Positions 28,141 to 41,711 of a stretch of DNA of 64,000 nucleotides are shown piece by piece. The stretch spans positions 328,501-392,500 of the forward strand of contig NW_027182939.1 in assembly GCF_041146395.1 (NCBI RefSeq), read 5' to 3'. This stretch comes from Eulemur rufifrons (lineage: Eukaryota; Chordata; Mammalia; Primates; Lemuridae). A program made the translations under genes and the position numbers. A model generated the notes under the pieces. That model saw nothing but the letters and a program-made list of their open reading frames with translations, was not told the DNA's origin and did not search any database. Position 1 is the stretch's first letter, and every line of letters starts with the position of its first letter.

Positions 28141-30017
28141 CCTTCATAAAACACTAACTCCTAACCGCTAACCCTAACACTAACCAAAAACCCTAATCAC
28201 TAATCCCTAACCCTAACGCTTAACCTTTACCCTAACCGTTAACCCTCACCCTAAATCTTAACACTGACCCTAACCTTAACCTTTAACTCTAAGCCTAACC
28301 CTTAACCCTTCAGTAACGAAGACCCTTAATGCTAATGGGATCCCTTATCCTTAACCCTAACACTACAGCTAAAAATAACCCTAACCTTGGATCCTTAAAC
28401 CTGACCCCTAACACTTACTTTAACCCCAAACCCTAACCCTAATCCTAAGCATTAAACCTAACCCTATCTCTTAACCCTAACGCTAGCCCTTACCCTAACG
28501 CCTAGATCTAACCCTAAATCTAACCTACCGCCTAATCCTAACCTTAAGCCCTAATACTAACACTAACCCTGAACCCTAAACCTACGCGTAACCCTTAAAA
28601 CTAACCCTATCCGTGAACCTTAACCCTGACCCTAACCATTACCCTCACCCAAGCATTTAACCCTGACCCTAACCCTAATCCTTAATGCTAACCCTAACAC
28701 TAAACTCTAACCCTAAGCCCAACACTTATCCCTAATCCTATCCCTTAACCCTAACCATAACCCTAATGCTACCCCCTAAACGTAACCCTATCCGTGACCA
28801 GTAAACCTATCCCTAACCTCTAACACAAACCATAGCACATAACTCTAACCCTAAAACTAACCCTAACCCTAACCCTAACACTAAACCCTAACACTTAACC
28901 TAAACCCTAAGCGTTAACTCTCACGCTAAACTTTAATCCTAACCCTAATCCTAATCTTCAACCCTAAACCTAACACTTAACCCTAACCCTGTACCAAACC
29001 CTAACCCCTCATCTTAACCCTAACCGTAAACCTCAACCCTAAACCAAAGTGTAACCGTTAAACCTAAGAGTAACCTTTAACCTAACCCTAATCCCTAACC
29101 CTAAGCCCTCACCCTAATACTAAACTTCATTCTTAACCCTAACCATAATCCTAACCCTAAATCTAATTCTCAGACTTCTTGCTTTCTTAGAGTTTAGAAA
29201 GCCTGCAATCCTCCCATGCCATGCGTGAAAGGAGGCTCTACCCCTGTGTCCTGCATGAAACCCATGGGCCCATACCCAGAGAATGATAGAGTGGGTTCCC
29301 GGGTACAATCCCAGCCCCCTAAACTCCTCCCACCCGCCTAATGCAGACAGGGCCCGTGCGCTAAGCATAAACAATACCTTTAACAGATAACCCTAACCCT
29401 GAACATAACACCCAACCCTGATCCTATTTCTCCCCTTAACACGTAAACCTCACCGTGCGCCTAACTTTAACCTCTTATCCTAACGTTAATGCATAACCCA
29501 TTTCCTGAGAACAACCCCTATCCCATATTTCTAACCCTATCTCCTAGTCATCACTGTGACACCTAATCCCTAACCCTAATTCTAAACCGCTAACCCTAAC
29601 CGTAACCCTACCTACAACCCTAACACTGACAGTAACCCTTACTTCTAACCCCAACGCTATGCCTAACAAAAACCCTAACCCTTGAACCTAACCCTTCACC
29701 CTAACCCCTAAGCCTTACCCTAACCCTTAACCCTAATCCTAATCCTAACCATTAAACCTAACCCTAGCTCTTAAAGCTAACCCTAAACCTTACCCTCACG
29801 ACTAGACCTAACCCTGACACTAACCTAACACCTAACCCTAACCAGAACCCCTAAAGCTAACCCTGAACCCTATCCCTAACCCCAGCAGTAAACTTTAACC
29901 CTAAACCTAAGCCCAACCCGTAACCCTAATCCTATCCTTTTACCCTAAAACTAACCCCTAAACCTAACCGCTATACCTCACCCTAACTCTAACCCCAATC
30001 CTAATTCTAACCATACC
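28141..30017. repeat. Satellite unit 16 (1877 bp)
   Basis: Left half shared with unit 15. The core (29169-29375) is intermediate between the standard and the unit 11/13 types, with agagaatgatag that recurs in the core to the right of the L1. The right part shares ccctgatcctatttc with unit 13. Confidence 0.94.
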
Positions 30018-30732
30018 CCTTCATAAAACACTAACTCCTAACCGCTAACCCTAACACTAACCAAAAACCATAATCACTAATCCCTAACCCTAACGCTTAA
30101 CCTTTACCCTAACCGTTAACCCTCACCCTAAGTCTTAACACTGACCCTATCCTTAACCTTTAACTCTAAGCCTAACCCTTTACCCTACAGTAAGGAAGAC
30201 CCTTAATGCTAATGGGATCCCTTATCCCTAACCCTAACACTACAGCTAAAAATAACCCTAACCTTGGATCCTTAAACCTGACCCCTAATACTTACTTTAA
30301 CCCCAAACCCTAACCCTAATCCTAAGCATTAAACCTAACCCTATCTCTTAACCCTAACGCTAGCCCTTACCCTAACGCCTAGATCTAACCCTAAATCTAA
30401 CCTACTGCCTAATCCTAACCTTAAGCCCTAATGCTAACACTAACCCTGAACCCTAAACCTACCCGTAACCCTTAACACTAACCCTATCCGTGAACCTTAA
30501 CCCTGACCCTAACCATTACCCGCACCCAAGCATTTAACCCTGACCCTAACCCTAATCCTTAATGCTAACCCTAACACTAAACCCTAACCCTAAGCCCAAC
30601 ACTTATCCCTAATCCTATCCCTTAACCCTAACCCTAACCCTAATGCTACCCCCTAAACCTAACCCTATCCGTGACCAGTAAACCTAACCCTAACCTCTAA
30701 CACAAACCATAGCACATAATTCTAACCCTAAA

Positions 30733-30763
<31 letters not shown>

Positions 30764-31888
30764 TCTTAACCTAAACCCTAAGCGTTAACTCTCACTCTAA
30801 CCTTTAATCCTAACCCTAATCCTAATCTTCAACCCTAAACCTAACACTTAACCCTAACCCTGTACCAAACCCTAACCCCTCATCTTAACCCTAACCGTAA
30901 ACCTCAACCCTAAACCAAAGTGTAACCCTTAAACCTAAGAGTAACCTTTAACCCTAACCCTAATCCCTAACCCTAAGCCCTCACCCTAACACTAAACTTC
31001 ATCCTTAACCCTAACCAGAATCCTAACCCTAAATCTAATTCTCAGACTTCTTGCTTTCTTAGAGTTTAGAAAGCCTGCAATCCTCCCATGCCATGCGTGA
31101 AAGGAGGCTCTACCACTGTGTCCTGCATGAAACCCACGGGCCCATACCCAGAGTATGATAGAGTGGGTTCCCGGGTACAATCCCAGCCCCCTAAACTCCC
31201 CCCGCCCGCCTAATGCAGACAGGGCCCGTGCGCTAAGCATAAACAATACCTTTAACAGATAACCCTAACCCTGAACATAACACCCAACCCTGTTCCTATT
31301 TCTCCCCTTAACACGTAAACCTCACCGTGCGCCTAACTTTAACCTCTTATCCTAACGTTAATGCATAACCCATTTCCTGAGAACAACCCCTATGCCATAA
31401 TTCTAACCCTATCTCCTAGTCATCACTGTGACACCTAATCCCTAACCCTAATTCTAAACCGCTAACCCTAACCGTAACCCTACCTACAACCCTAACACTG
31501 ACAGTAACCCTTACTTCTAACCCCAACGCTATGCCTAACAGAAACCCTAACCCTTGACCCTAACCCTTCACCTTAACCCCTAGCCTTACCCTAACCCTTA
31601 ACCCTAATCCTAATCCTAACCATTAAACCTAACCCTAGCTCTTAAAGCTAACCCTAAACCTTACCCTCACGACTAGACCTAACCCTGACACTAACCTAAC
31701 ACCTAACCCTAACCAGAACCCCTAAAGCTAACCCTGAACCCTATCCCTAACCCAAGCAGTAAACTTTAACCCTAAACCTAAGCCCAACCCGTAACCCTAA
31801 TCCTATCCTTTTACCCTAAAACTAACCCCTAAACCTAACCCCTATACCTCACCCTAACTCTAACCCCAATCCTAATTCTAACCATACC
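30018..31888. repeat. Satellite unit 17 (1871 bp)
   Basis: Complete unit, core 31041-31247. Small private indels right of the core (cctagccttaccc near 31579) account for its shorter length. Confidence 0.94.
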
Positions 31889-33755
31889 CCTTCATAAAAC
31901 ACTAACTCCTAACCGCTAACCCTAACACTAACCAAAAACCCTAATCACTAATCCCTAACCCTAACGCTTAACCTTTACCCTAACCGTTAACCCTCACCCT
32001 AAATCTTAACCCTGACCCTAACCTTAACCTTTAACTCTAAGCCTAACCCTTAACCCTACAGTAAGGAAGACCCTTAATGCTAATGGGATCCCTTATCCCT
32101 AACCCTAACACTACAGCTAAAAATAACCCTAACCTTGGATCCTTAAACCTAACCCCTAACACTTATTTTAACCCCAAACCCTATCCTTAATCCTAAGCAT
32201 TAAACCTAACCCTATCTCTTAACCCTAACGCTAGCCCTTACCCTAACGCCTAGATCTAACCCTAAATCTAACCTACCGCCTAATCCTAACCTTAAGCCCT
32301 TATGCTAACACTAACCCTGAACCCTAAACCTACCCGTAACCCTTAACACTAACCCTATCCGTTTACCTAAACCCTGACCCTAAACATTACCCGCACCCAA
32401 GCATTTAACCCTGACCCTAACCCTAATCCTTAATGGTAACCTTAACACTAAACCCTAACCCTAAGCCCAACACTTAACCCTAATCCTATCCCTTAACCCT
32501 AACCCTAACCCTAACCCTAATGCTACCCCCTAAACGTAACCCTAACCGTGACCAATAAACCTAACCCTAACCTCTAACACAAACCATAGCACATAACTCT
32601 CACCCTAAAACTAACCCTAAACCCTAACTCTTAACCTTAACCCTAAGCGTTAACTCTCACGCTAACCTTTAATCCTAACCCTAATCCTAATCTTCAACCC
32701 TAAACCTAACACTTAACCCTAACCCTGTACAAAAAACCTAACCGCTCATCTTAACCCTAACCGTAAACCTCAACCCTAAACCAAAGTGTAACCGTTAAAC
32801 CTAAGAGTAACCTTTAACCCTAACCCTAATCCCTAACCCTAAGCCCTCACCCTAACACTAAACTTCATCCTTAACCCTAACCAGAATCCTAACCCTAAAT
32901 CTAATTCTCAGACTTCTTGCTTTCTTAGAGTTTAGAAAGCCTGCAATCCTCCCATGCCATGCGTGAAAGGAGGCTCTACCACTGTGTCCTGCATGAAACC
33001 CACGGGCCCATACCCAGAGTATGATAGAGTGGGTTCCCGGGTACAATCCCAGCCCCCTAAACTCCCCCCGCCCGCCTAATGCAGACAGGGCCCGTGCGCT
33101 AAGCATAAACAATACCTTTAACAGATAACCCTAACCCTGAACATAACACCCAACCCTGTTCCTATTTCTCCCCTTAACACGTAAACCTCACCGTGCGCCT
33201 AACTTTAACCTCTTATCCTAACGTTAATGCATAACCCATTTCCTGAGAACAACCCCTATCCCATAATTCTAACCCTATCTCCTAGTCATCACTGTGACAT
33301 CTAATCCCTAACCCTAATTCTAAACCGCTAACCCTAACCGTAACCCTACCTACAGCCCTAACACTGACAGTAACCCTTACTTCTAACCCCAACGCTATGC
33401 CTAACAAAAACCCTAACCCTTGACCCTAACCCTTCACCCTAACCCCTAAGCCTTACCCTAACCCTTAACCCTAATCCTAATCCTAACCATTAAACCTAAC
33501 CCTAGCTCTTAAAGCTAACCCTAAACCTTACCCTCACGACTAGATCTAACCCTGACACTAACCTAACACCTAACCCTAACCAGAAGCCCTAAAGCTAACC
33601 CTGAACCCTATCCCTAACCCCAGCAGTAAACTTTAACCCTAAACCTAAGCTCAACCCGTAACCCTAATCCTATCCTTTTACCCTAAATCTAACCCCTAAA
33701 CCTAACCCCTATACCTCACCCTAACTCTAACCCCAATCCTAATTCTAACCATACC
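31889..33755. repeat. Satellite unit 18 (1867 bp)
   Basis: Complete unit, core 32907-33113. Its perfect telomeric block is reduced to a single CCCTAA (32615-32620), the shortest allele in the window; this largely explains the shorter unit. Confidence 0.94.
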
Positions 33756-34470
33756 CCTTCATAAAACACTAACTCCTAACCGCTAACCCTAACACTAACC
33801 AAAAACCCTAATCACTAATCCCTAACCCTAACGCTTAACCTTTACCCTAACGGGTAACCCTCACCCTAAATCTGAACACTGACCCTAACCTTAACCTTTA
33901 ACTCTAAGCCTAACCCTTAACCCTACAGTAAGGAAGACCCTTAATGCTAATGGGATCCCTTATCCCTAACCCTAACACTACAGCTAAAAATAACCCTAAC
34001 CTTGGATCCTTAAACCTAACCCCTAACACTTACTTTAACCCCAAACCCTAACCCTAATCCTAAGCATTAAACCTAACCCTATCTCTTAACCCTAACGCTA
34101 GCCCTTACCCTAACGCCTAGATCTAACCCTAAATCTAACCTACCGCCTAATCCTAACCTTAAGCCCTAATGCTAACACTAACCCTGAACCCTAAACCTAC
34201 CCGTAACCCTATACACTAACCCTATCCGTGAACCTTAACCCTAACCCTAACCATTACCCGCACCCAAGCATTTAACCCTGACCCTAACCCTAATCCTTAA
34301 TGCTAACCCTAACACTAAACCCTAACCCTAAGCCCAACACTTATCCCTAATCCTATCCCTTAACCCTAACCCTAACCCTAATGCTACCCCCTAAACGTAA
34401 CCCTAACCGTGACCAGTAAACCTAACCCTAACCTCTAACACAAACCATAGCACATAACTCTAACCCTAAA

Positions 34471-34501
<31 letters not shown>

Positions 34502-35628
34502 TCTTAACCTTAACCCTAAGCGTTAACTCTCACGCTAACCTTTAATCCTAACCCTAATCCTAATCTTCCACCCTAAACCTAACACTTAACCCTAACCCTG
34601 TACCAAACACTAACCCCTCATCTTAACCCTAACCGTAAACCTCAACCCTAAACCAAAGTGTAACCATTAAACCTAAGAGTAACCTTTAACCCTAACCCTA
34701 TTCCCTAACCCTAAGCCCTCACCCTAACACTAAACTTCATCCTTAACCCTAACCAGAATCCTAACCCTAAATCTAATTCTCAGACTTCTTGCTTTCTTAG
34801 AGTTTAGAAAGCCTGCAATCCTCCCATGCCATGCGTGAAAGGAGGCTCTACCACTGTGTCCTGCATGAAACCCATGGGCCCATACACAGATTATGATAGA
34901 GTGGGTTCCCGGGTACAATCCCAGCCCCCTAAACTCCCCCCCGCCCGCCAAATGCAGACAGGGCCCGTGCGCTAAGCATAAACAATACCTTTAACAGATA
35001 ACCCTAACTCTGAACATAACACCCAACTCTGTTCCTATTTCTCCCCTTAACACGTAACCCTCACCGTGCCCCTAACTTTAACCTCTTATCCTAACGTTAA
35101 TGCATAACCCATTTCCTGAGAATAACCCCTATCCCATAATTCTAACCCTATCTCCTAGTCATCACTGTGACAGCTAATCCCTAACCCTAATTCTAAACCA
35201 CTAACCCTACCCGTAACCCTACCTACAACCCTAACACTGACAGTAACCCTTACTTCTAACCCCAACGCTATGCCTAACAAAAACCCTAACCCTTGACCCT
35301 AACCCTTCACCCTAACCCCTAAGCCTTACCCTAACCCTTAACCCTAATCCTAATCCTAACCATTAAACCTAACCCTAGCTCTTAAAGCTAACCCTAAACC
35401 TTACTCTCACGACTAGACCTAACCCTGACACTAACCTAACACCTAACCCTAACCAGAACCCCTAAAGCTAACCCTGAACCCTATCCCTAACCCTAGCAGT
35501 AAACTTTAACCCTAAACCTAAGCCCAACCCGTAACCCTAATCCTATCCTTTTACCCTAAAAGTAACCCCTAAACCTAACCCCTATACCTCACCCTAACTC
35601 TAACCCCAATCCTAATTCTAACCATACC
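33756..35628. repeat. Satellite unit 19 (1873 bp)
   Basis: Complete unit, core 34780-34986. One extra C in the core (ctccccccc near 34935) breaks the minus-strand frame upstream of codon ~12. Shares ccctaacgggtaacc with unit 8. Confidence 0.94.
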
Positions 35629-37111
35629 CCTTCATAAAACACTAACTCCTAACCACTAACCCTAACACTAACCAAAAACCCTAATCACTAATCCCTAACC
35701 CTAACGCTTAACCTTTACCCTAACCGTTAATCCTCACCCTAAATCTTAACACTGACCCTAACCTTAACCTAATCCTTAATGATAACCCTAACACTAAGAC
35801 CTAACACTAAGCCCAACACTTAACCCTAATCCTATCCCTTAACCCTAACCCTAACCCTAATGCTACCCCCTAAACCTAACCCTAACCGTGACCAGTAAAC
35901 CTAACCCTAACCTCTAACACAAACCATTGCACATAACTCTAACCCTAAAACTAACCCTAACCCTGACCCTAACCCTAAACCTTAACTCTTAACATTAACC
36001 CTAAGCGTTAACTCTCACGCTAACCTTTATCCTAACCCTAATCCTATTCTTCAACCCTAAACCTAACACTTAACCCTAACCCTGTACCAAACCCTAACCC
36101 CTCATCTTAACCCTAACCGTAAACCTCAACCCTAAACCAAAGTGTAACCGTTAAACCTAAGAGTAACCTTTAACCCTAACCCTAATCCCTAACCCTAAGC
36201 ACTCACCCTAACACTAAACTTCATCCTTAACCCTAACCATAATCCTAACCCTAAATCTAATTCTCAGACTTCTTGCTTTCTTAGAGTTTAGAAAGCCTGC
36301 AATCCTCCCATGCCATGCGTGAAAGGAGGCTCTACCACTGTGTCCTGCATGAAACCCACGGGCCCATACCCAGAGTATGATAGAGTGGGTTCCCGGGTAC
36401 AATCCCAGCCCCCTAAACTCCCCCCGCCCGCCTAATGCAGACAGGGCCCGTGCGCTAAGCATAAACAATACCTTTAACAGATAACCCTAACCCTGAACAT
36501 AACACCCAACCCTGTTCCTATTTCTCCCCTTAACACGTAAACCTCACCGTGCGCCTAACTTTAACCTCTTATCCTAACGTTAATGCATAACCCATTTCCT
36601 GAGAACAACCCCTATCCCATAATTCTAACCCTATCTCCTAGTCATCACTGTGACACCTAATCCCTAACCCTAATTCTAAACCGCTAACCCTAACCGTAAC
36701 CCTACCTACAACCCTAACACTGACAGTAACCCTTACTTCTAACCCCAACGCTATGCCTAACAAAAACCCTAACCCTTGACCCTAACCCTTCACCCTAACC
36801 CCTAAGCCTTACCCTAACCCTTAACCCTAATCCTAATCCTAACCATTAAACCTAACCCTAGCTCTTAAAGCTAACCCTAAACCTTACCCTCACGACTAGA
36901 CCTAACCCTGACACTAACCTAACACCTAACCCTAACCAGAACCCCTAAAGCTAACCCTGAACCCTATCCCTAACCCCAGCAGTAAACTTTAACCCTAAAC
37001 CTAAGCCCAACCCTTAACCCTAATCCTATCCTTTAACCCTAAAACTAACCCCTAAACCTAACCCCTATACCTCACCCTAACTCTAACCCCAATCCTAATT
37101 CTAACCATACC
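35629..37111. repeat. Satellite unit 20, internally deleted (1483 bp)
   Basis: About 390 bp are missing. At 35770/35771 the sequence passes from offset ~141 (ccttaacct, normally followed by ttaactctaagcc) directly to offset ~535 (aatccttaatgataac). The junction lies in short telomeric microhomology. The core is intact at 36263-36469. Confidence 0.93.
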
Positions 37112-38983
37112 CCTTCATAAAACACTAACTCCTAACCGCTAACCCTAACACTAACCAAAAACCCTAATCACTAATCCCTAACCCTAACGCTTAACCTTTA
37201 CCCTGACCGTTAACCCTCACCCTAAATCTTAACACTGACCCTAACCTTAACCTTTAACTCTAAGCCTAACCCTTAACCCTACAGTAAGGAAGACCCCTAA
37301 TGCTAATGGGATCCCTTATCCCTAACCCTAACACTACAGCTAAAAATAACCCTAACCTTGGATCCTTAAACCTAACCCCTAACACTTACTTTAACCCCAA
37401 ACCCTAACCCTAATCCTAAGCATTAAACCTAACCCTATCTCTTAATCCTAACGCTAGCCCTTACCCTAACGCCTAGATCTAACCCTAAATCTAACCTACC
37501 GCCTAATCCTAACCTTAAGCCCTAATGCTAACACTAACCCTGAACCCTAAACCTACCCGTAACCCTTAACACTAACCCTATCCGTGAACCTTAACCCTGA
37601 CCCTAACCATTACCCGCACCCAATCATTTAACCCTGATTCTAACCCTAATCCTTAATGCTAACCCTAACACTAAACCCTAACCCTAAGCCCAACACTTAT
37701 CCCTAATCCTATCCCTTAACCCTAACCCTAACCCTAATGCTACCCCCTAAACGTAACCCTAACCGTGACCAGTAAACCTAACCCTAACCTCTAACACAAA
37801 CCATAGCACATAACTCTAACCCTAAAACTAGCCCTAAACCTAACCCTAAACCCTAACTCTTAACCTTAACCCTAAGCGTTAACTCTCACGCTAACCTTTA
37901 ATCCTAACCCTAATCCTAATCTTCAACTCTAAACCTAACACTTAACCGTAACCCTGTACCAAACCCTAACCCCTCATCTTAACCCTAACCGTAAACCTCA
38001 ACCCTAAACCAAAGTGTATCCGTTAAACCTAAGAGTAACCTTTAACCCTAACCCTAATCCCTAACCCTAAGCCCTCACCCTAACACTAAACTTCATCCTT
38101 AACCCTAACCAGAATCCTTACCCTAAATCTAATTCTCAGACTTCTTGCTTTCTTAGAGTTTAGAAAACCTGCAATCCTCCCATGCCAGGCGTGAAAGGAG
38201 GCTCTACCACTGTGTCCTGCATGAAACCCACGGGCCCATACCCAGAGTATGATAGAGTGGGTTCCCGGGTACAATCCCAGCCCCCTAAACTCCCCCCGCC
38301 CGCCTAATGCAGACAGGGCCCGTGCGCTAAGCATAAACAATACCTTTAACAGATAACCCTAACCCTGAACATAACACCCAACCCTGTTCTTATTTCTTCC
38401 CTTAACAAGTAAACCTCACCGTTCGCCTAACTTTAACCTCTTATGCTAACGTTAATGCATAATCCATTTCCTGAGAACAACCCCTATCCCATAATTCTAA
38501 CCCTATCTCCTAGTCATCACTGTGACACCTAATCCCTAACCCTAATTCTAAACCGCTAACCCTAACCGTAACCCTTCCTACAACCCTAACACTGACAGTA
38601 ACCCTTACTTCTAACCCCAACGCTATGCCTAACAAAAACACTAACCCTTGACCCTAACCCTTCACCCTAACCCCTAAGCCTTACCCTAACCCTTAACCCT
38701 AATCCTAATCTTAACCATTAAACCTAACCCTAGCTCTTAAAGCTAACCCTAAACCTTACCCTCACGACTAGACCTAACCCTGACACTAACCTAACACCTA
38801 ACCCTAACCAGAACCCCTAAAGCTAACCCTGAACCCTATCCCTAACCCAAGCAGTAAACTTTAACCCTAAACCTAAGCCCAACCCGTAACCGTAATCCTA
38901 TCCTTTTACCCTAAAACTAACTCTTAAACCTAACCCCTATACCTCACCATAACTCTAACCCCAATCCTAATTCTAACCATACC
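37112..38983. repeat. Satellite unit 21 (1872 bp)
   Basis: Complete unit, core 38135-38341 (private: gaaaacctgc, atgccaggcgtg; both recur in unit 28). Confidence 0.94.
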
Positions 38984-39834
38984 CCTTCATAAAACACTAA
39001 CTCCTAACCGCTAACCCTAACACTAACCAAAAACCCTAATCACTAATCCCTAACCCTAACGCTTAACCTTTACCCTGAACGTTAACCCTCACACTAAATC
39101 TTAACACTGACCCTAACCTTAACCTTTAACTCTAAGCCTAACCCTTAACCCTACAGTAAGGAAGACCCTTAATGCTAATGGGATCCCTTATCCCTAACCC
39201 TAACACTACAGCTAAAAATAACCCTAACCTTGGATCCTTAAACCTAACCCCTAACACTTACTTTAACCCCAAACCCTAACCCTAATCCTAAGCATTAAAC
39301 CTAAACCTATCTCTTAACCCTAACGCTAGCCCTTACCCTAACGCCTAGATCTAACCCTAAATCTAACCTACCGCCTAATCCTAACTTTAAGCCCTAATGC
39401 TAACACTAACCCTGAACCCTAAACCTACCCGTAACCCTTAACACTAACCCTATCCGTGAACCTTAACCCTGACCCTAACCATTACCCGCACCGAAACATT
39501 TAACCCTGACCCTAACCCTAATCCTTAATGCTAACCCTAACCCTTAACCCTAATCCTAATCCTAACCATTAAACCTAACCCTAGCTCTTAAAGCTAACCC
39601 TAAACCTTACCCTCACGACTAGACCTAACCCTGACACTAACCTAACACCTAACCCTAACCAGAACCCCTAAAGATAACCCTGAACCCTATCCCTAACCGC
39701 AGGAGTAAACTTTAACCCTAAACCTAAGCCCAACCTGTAACCCTAATCCTATCCTTTTACCCTAAAACTAACCCCTAAACCTAACCCCTATACCTCACCC
39801 TAACTCTAACCCCAATCCTAATTCTAACCATACC
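38984..39834. repeat. Satellite unit 22, coreless short unit (851 bp)
   Basis: The unit runs normally to offset ~557 (ttaatgctaaccctaa, ending at 39540). It then jumps to offset ~1584 (cccttaaccctaatcctaat from 39541) and finishes normally. About 1.03 kb, including the perfect telomeric block and the GC core, is absent. Equivalently, 851 bp were inserted by unequal exchange: 39541 onward matches 38690 onward. Confidence 0.93.
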
Positions 39835-41711
39835 CCTTCATAAAACACTAACTCCTAACCGCTAACCCTAACACTAACCAAAAACCCTAATCACTAATCC
39901 CTAACCCTAATGCTTAACCTTTACCCTAACCGTTAACCCTCACCCTAAATCTTAACAGTGACCCTAACCTTAACCTTTAACTCTAAGCCTAACCCTTAAC
40001 CCTACAGTAAGGAAGACCCTTAATGCTAATGGGATCCCTTATCCCTAACCCTAACACTACAGCTAAAAATAACCCTAACCTTGGATCCTTACACCTAACC
40101 CCTAACACTTACTTTAACCCCAAAACCTAACCCTATTCCTAAGCATTAAACCTAACCCTATCTCTTAACCCTAACGCTAGCCCTTACCGTAACGCCTAGA
40201 TCTAACCCTAAATCTAACCTACCGCCTAATCCTAACCTTAAGCCCTAATGCTAACACTAACCCTGAACCCTAAACCTACCCGTAACCCTTAACACTAACC
40301 CTATCCGTGAACCTTAACCCTGACCCTAACCATTACCCGCACCCAAGCATTTAACCCTGATTCTAACCCTAATCCTTAATGATAAACCTAACACTAAACC
40401 CTAACCCTAAGCCCAACACTTAACCCTAATCCTATCCCTTAACCCTAACCCTAACCCTAATGCTACCCCCTAAACGTAACCCTAACCGTGACCAGTAAAC
40501 CTAACCCTAACCTCTAACACAAACCATAGCACATAACTCTAACCCTAAAACTAACCCTAACCCTAACCCTAACCCTAAACCCTAACTCTTAACCTTAACA
40601 CTAAGCGTTAACTCTCACGCTAACCTTTAATCCTAACCCTAATCCTAATCTTCAAACCTAAACCTAACACTTAACCCTAACCCTGTACCAAACCCTAACC
40701 CCTCATCTTAACCATAACCGTAAACCTCAACCCTAAACCAAAGTGTATCCGTTAAACCTAAGAGTAACCTTTAACCCTAACCCTAATCCCTAACCCTAAG
40801 CCCTCAACCTAACACTAAACTTCATCCTTAACCCTAACCATAATCCTAACCCTAAATCTAATTCTCAGCCTTCTTGCTTTCTTAGAGTTTAGAAAGCCTG
40901 CAATCCTCCCATGCCATGCGTGAAAGGAGGCTCTACCACTGTGTCCTGCATGAAACCCATGGGCCCATACCCAGAGTATGATAGAGTGGGTTCCCGGGTA
41001 CAATCCCAGCCCCCTAAACACCCCCCGCCCGCCTAATGCTGACAGGGCCCGTGCGCTAAGCATAAACAATACCTTTAACAGATAACCCTAACCCTGAACA
41101 TAACACCCAACCCTGTTCCTATTTCTCCCCTTAACACGTAAACCTCACCGTGCGCCTAACTTTAACCTCTTATCCTAACGTTAATGCATAACCCATTTCC
41201 TGAGAACAACCCCTATCCCATAATTCTAACCCTATCTCCTAGTCATCACTGTGACACCTAATCCCTAACCCTAATTCTAAACCGCTAACCCTAACCGTAA
41301 CCCTACCTACAACCCTAACACTGACAGTAACCCTTACTTCTAACCCCAACGCTATGCCTAACAAAAACCCTAACCCTTGACCCTAACCCTTCAGCCTAAC
41401 CCCTAAGCCTTACCCTAACCCTTAACCCTAATCCTAATCCTAACCATTAAACCTAACCCTAGCTCTTAAAGCTAACCCTAAACCTTACCCTCATGACTAG
41501 ACCTAACCCTGACACTAACCTAACACCTAACCCTAACCAGAACCCCTAAAGATAACCCTGAACCCTATCCCTAACCCCAGCTGTAAACTTTAACCCTAAA
41601 CCTAAGCCCAACCCGTAACCCTAATCCTATCCTTTTACCCTAAAACTAACCCCTAAACCTAAACCCTATACCTCACCCTAACTCTAACCCCAATCCTAAT
41701 TCTAACAATAC
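39835..41711. repeat. Satellite unit 23 (1877 bp)
   Basis: Complete unit, core 40864-41070. Carries ccctgattctaaccc and ttaatgataaacctaac near 40355-40390, shared with units 24, 26, 27, 28 and 31. Confidence 0.94.
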
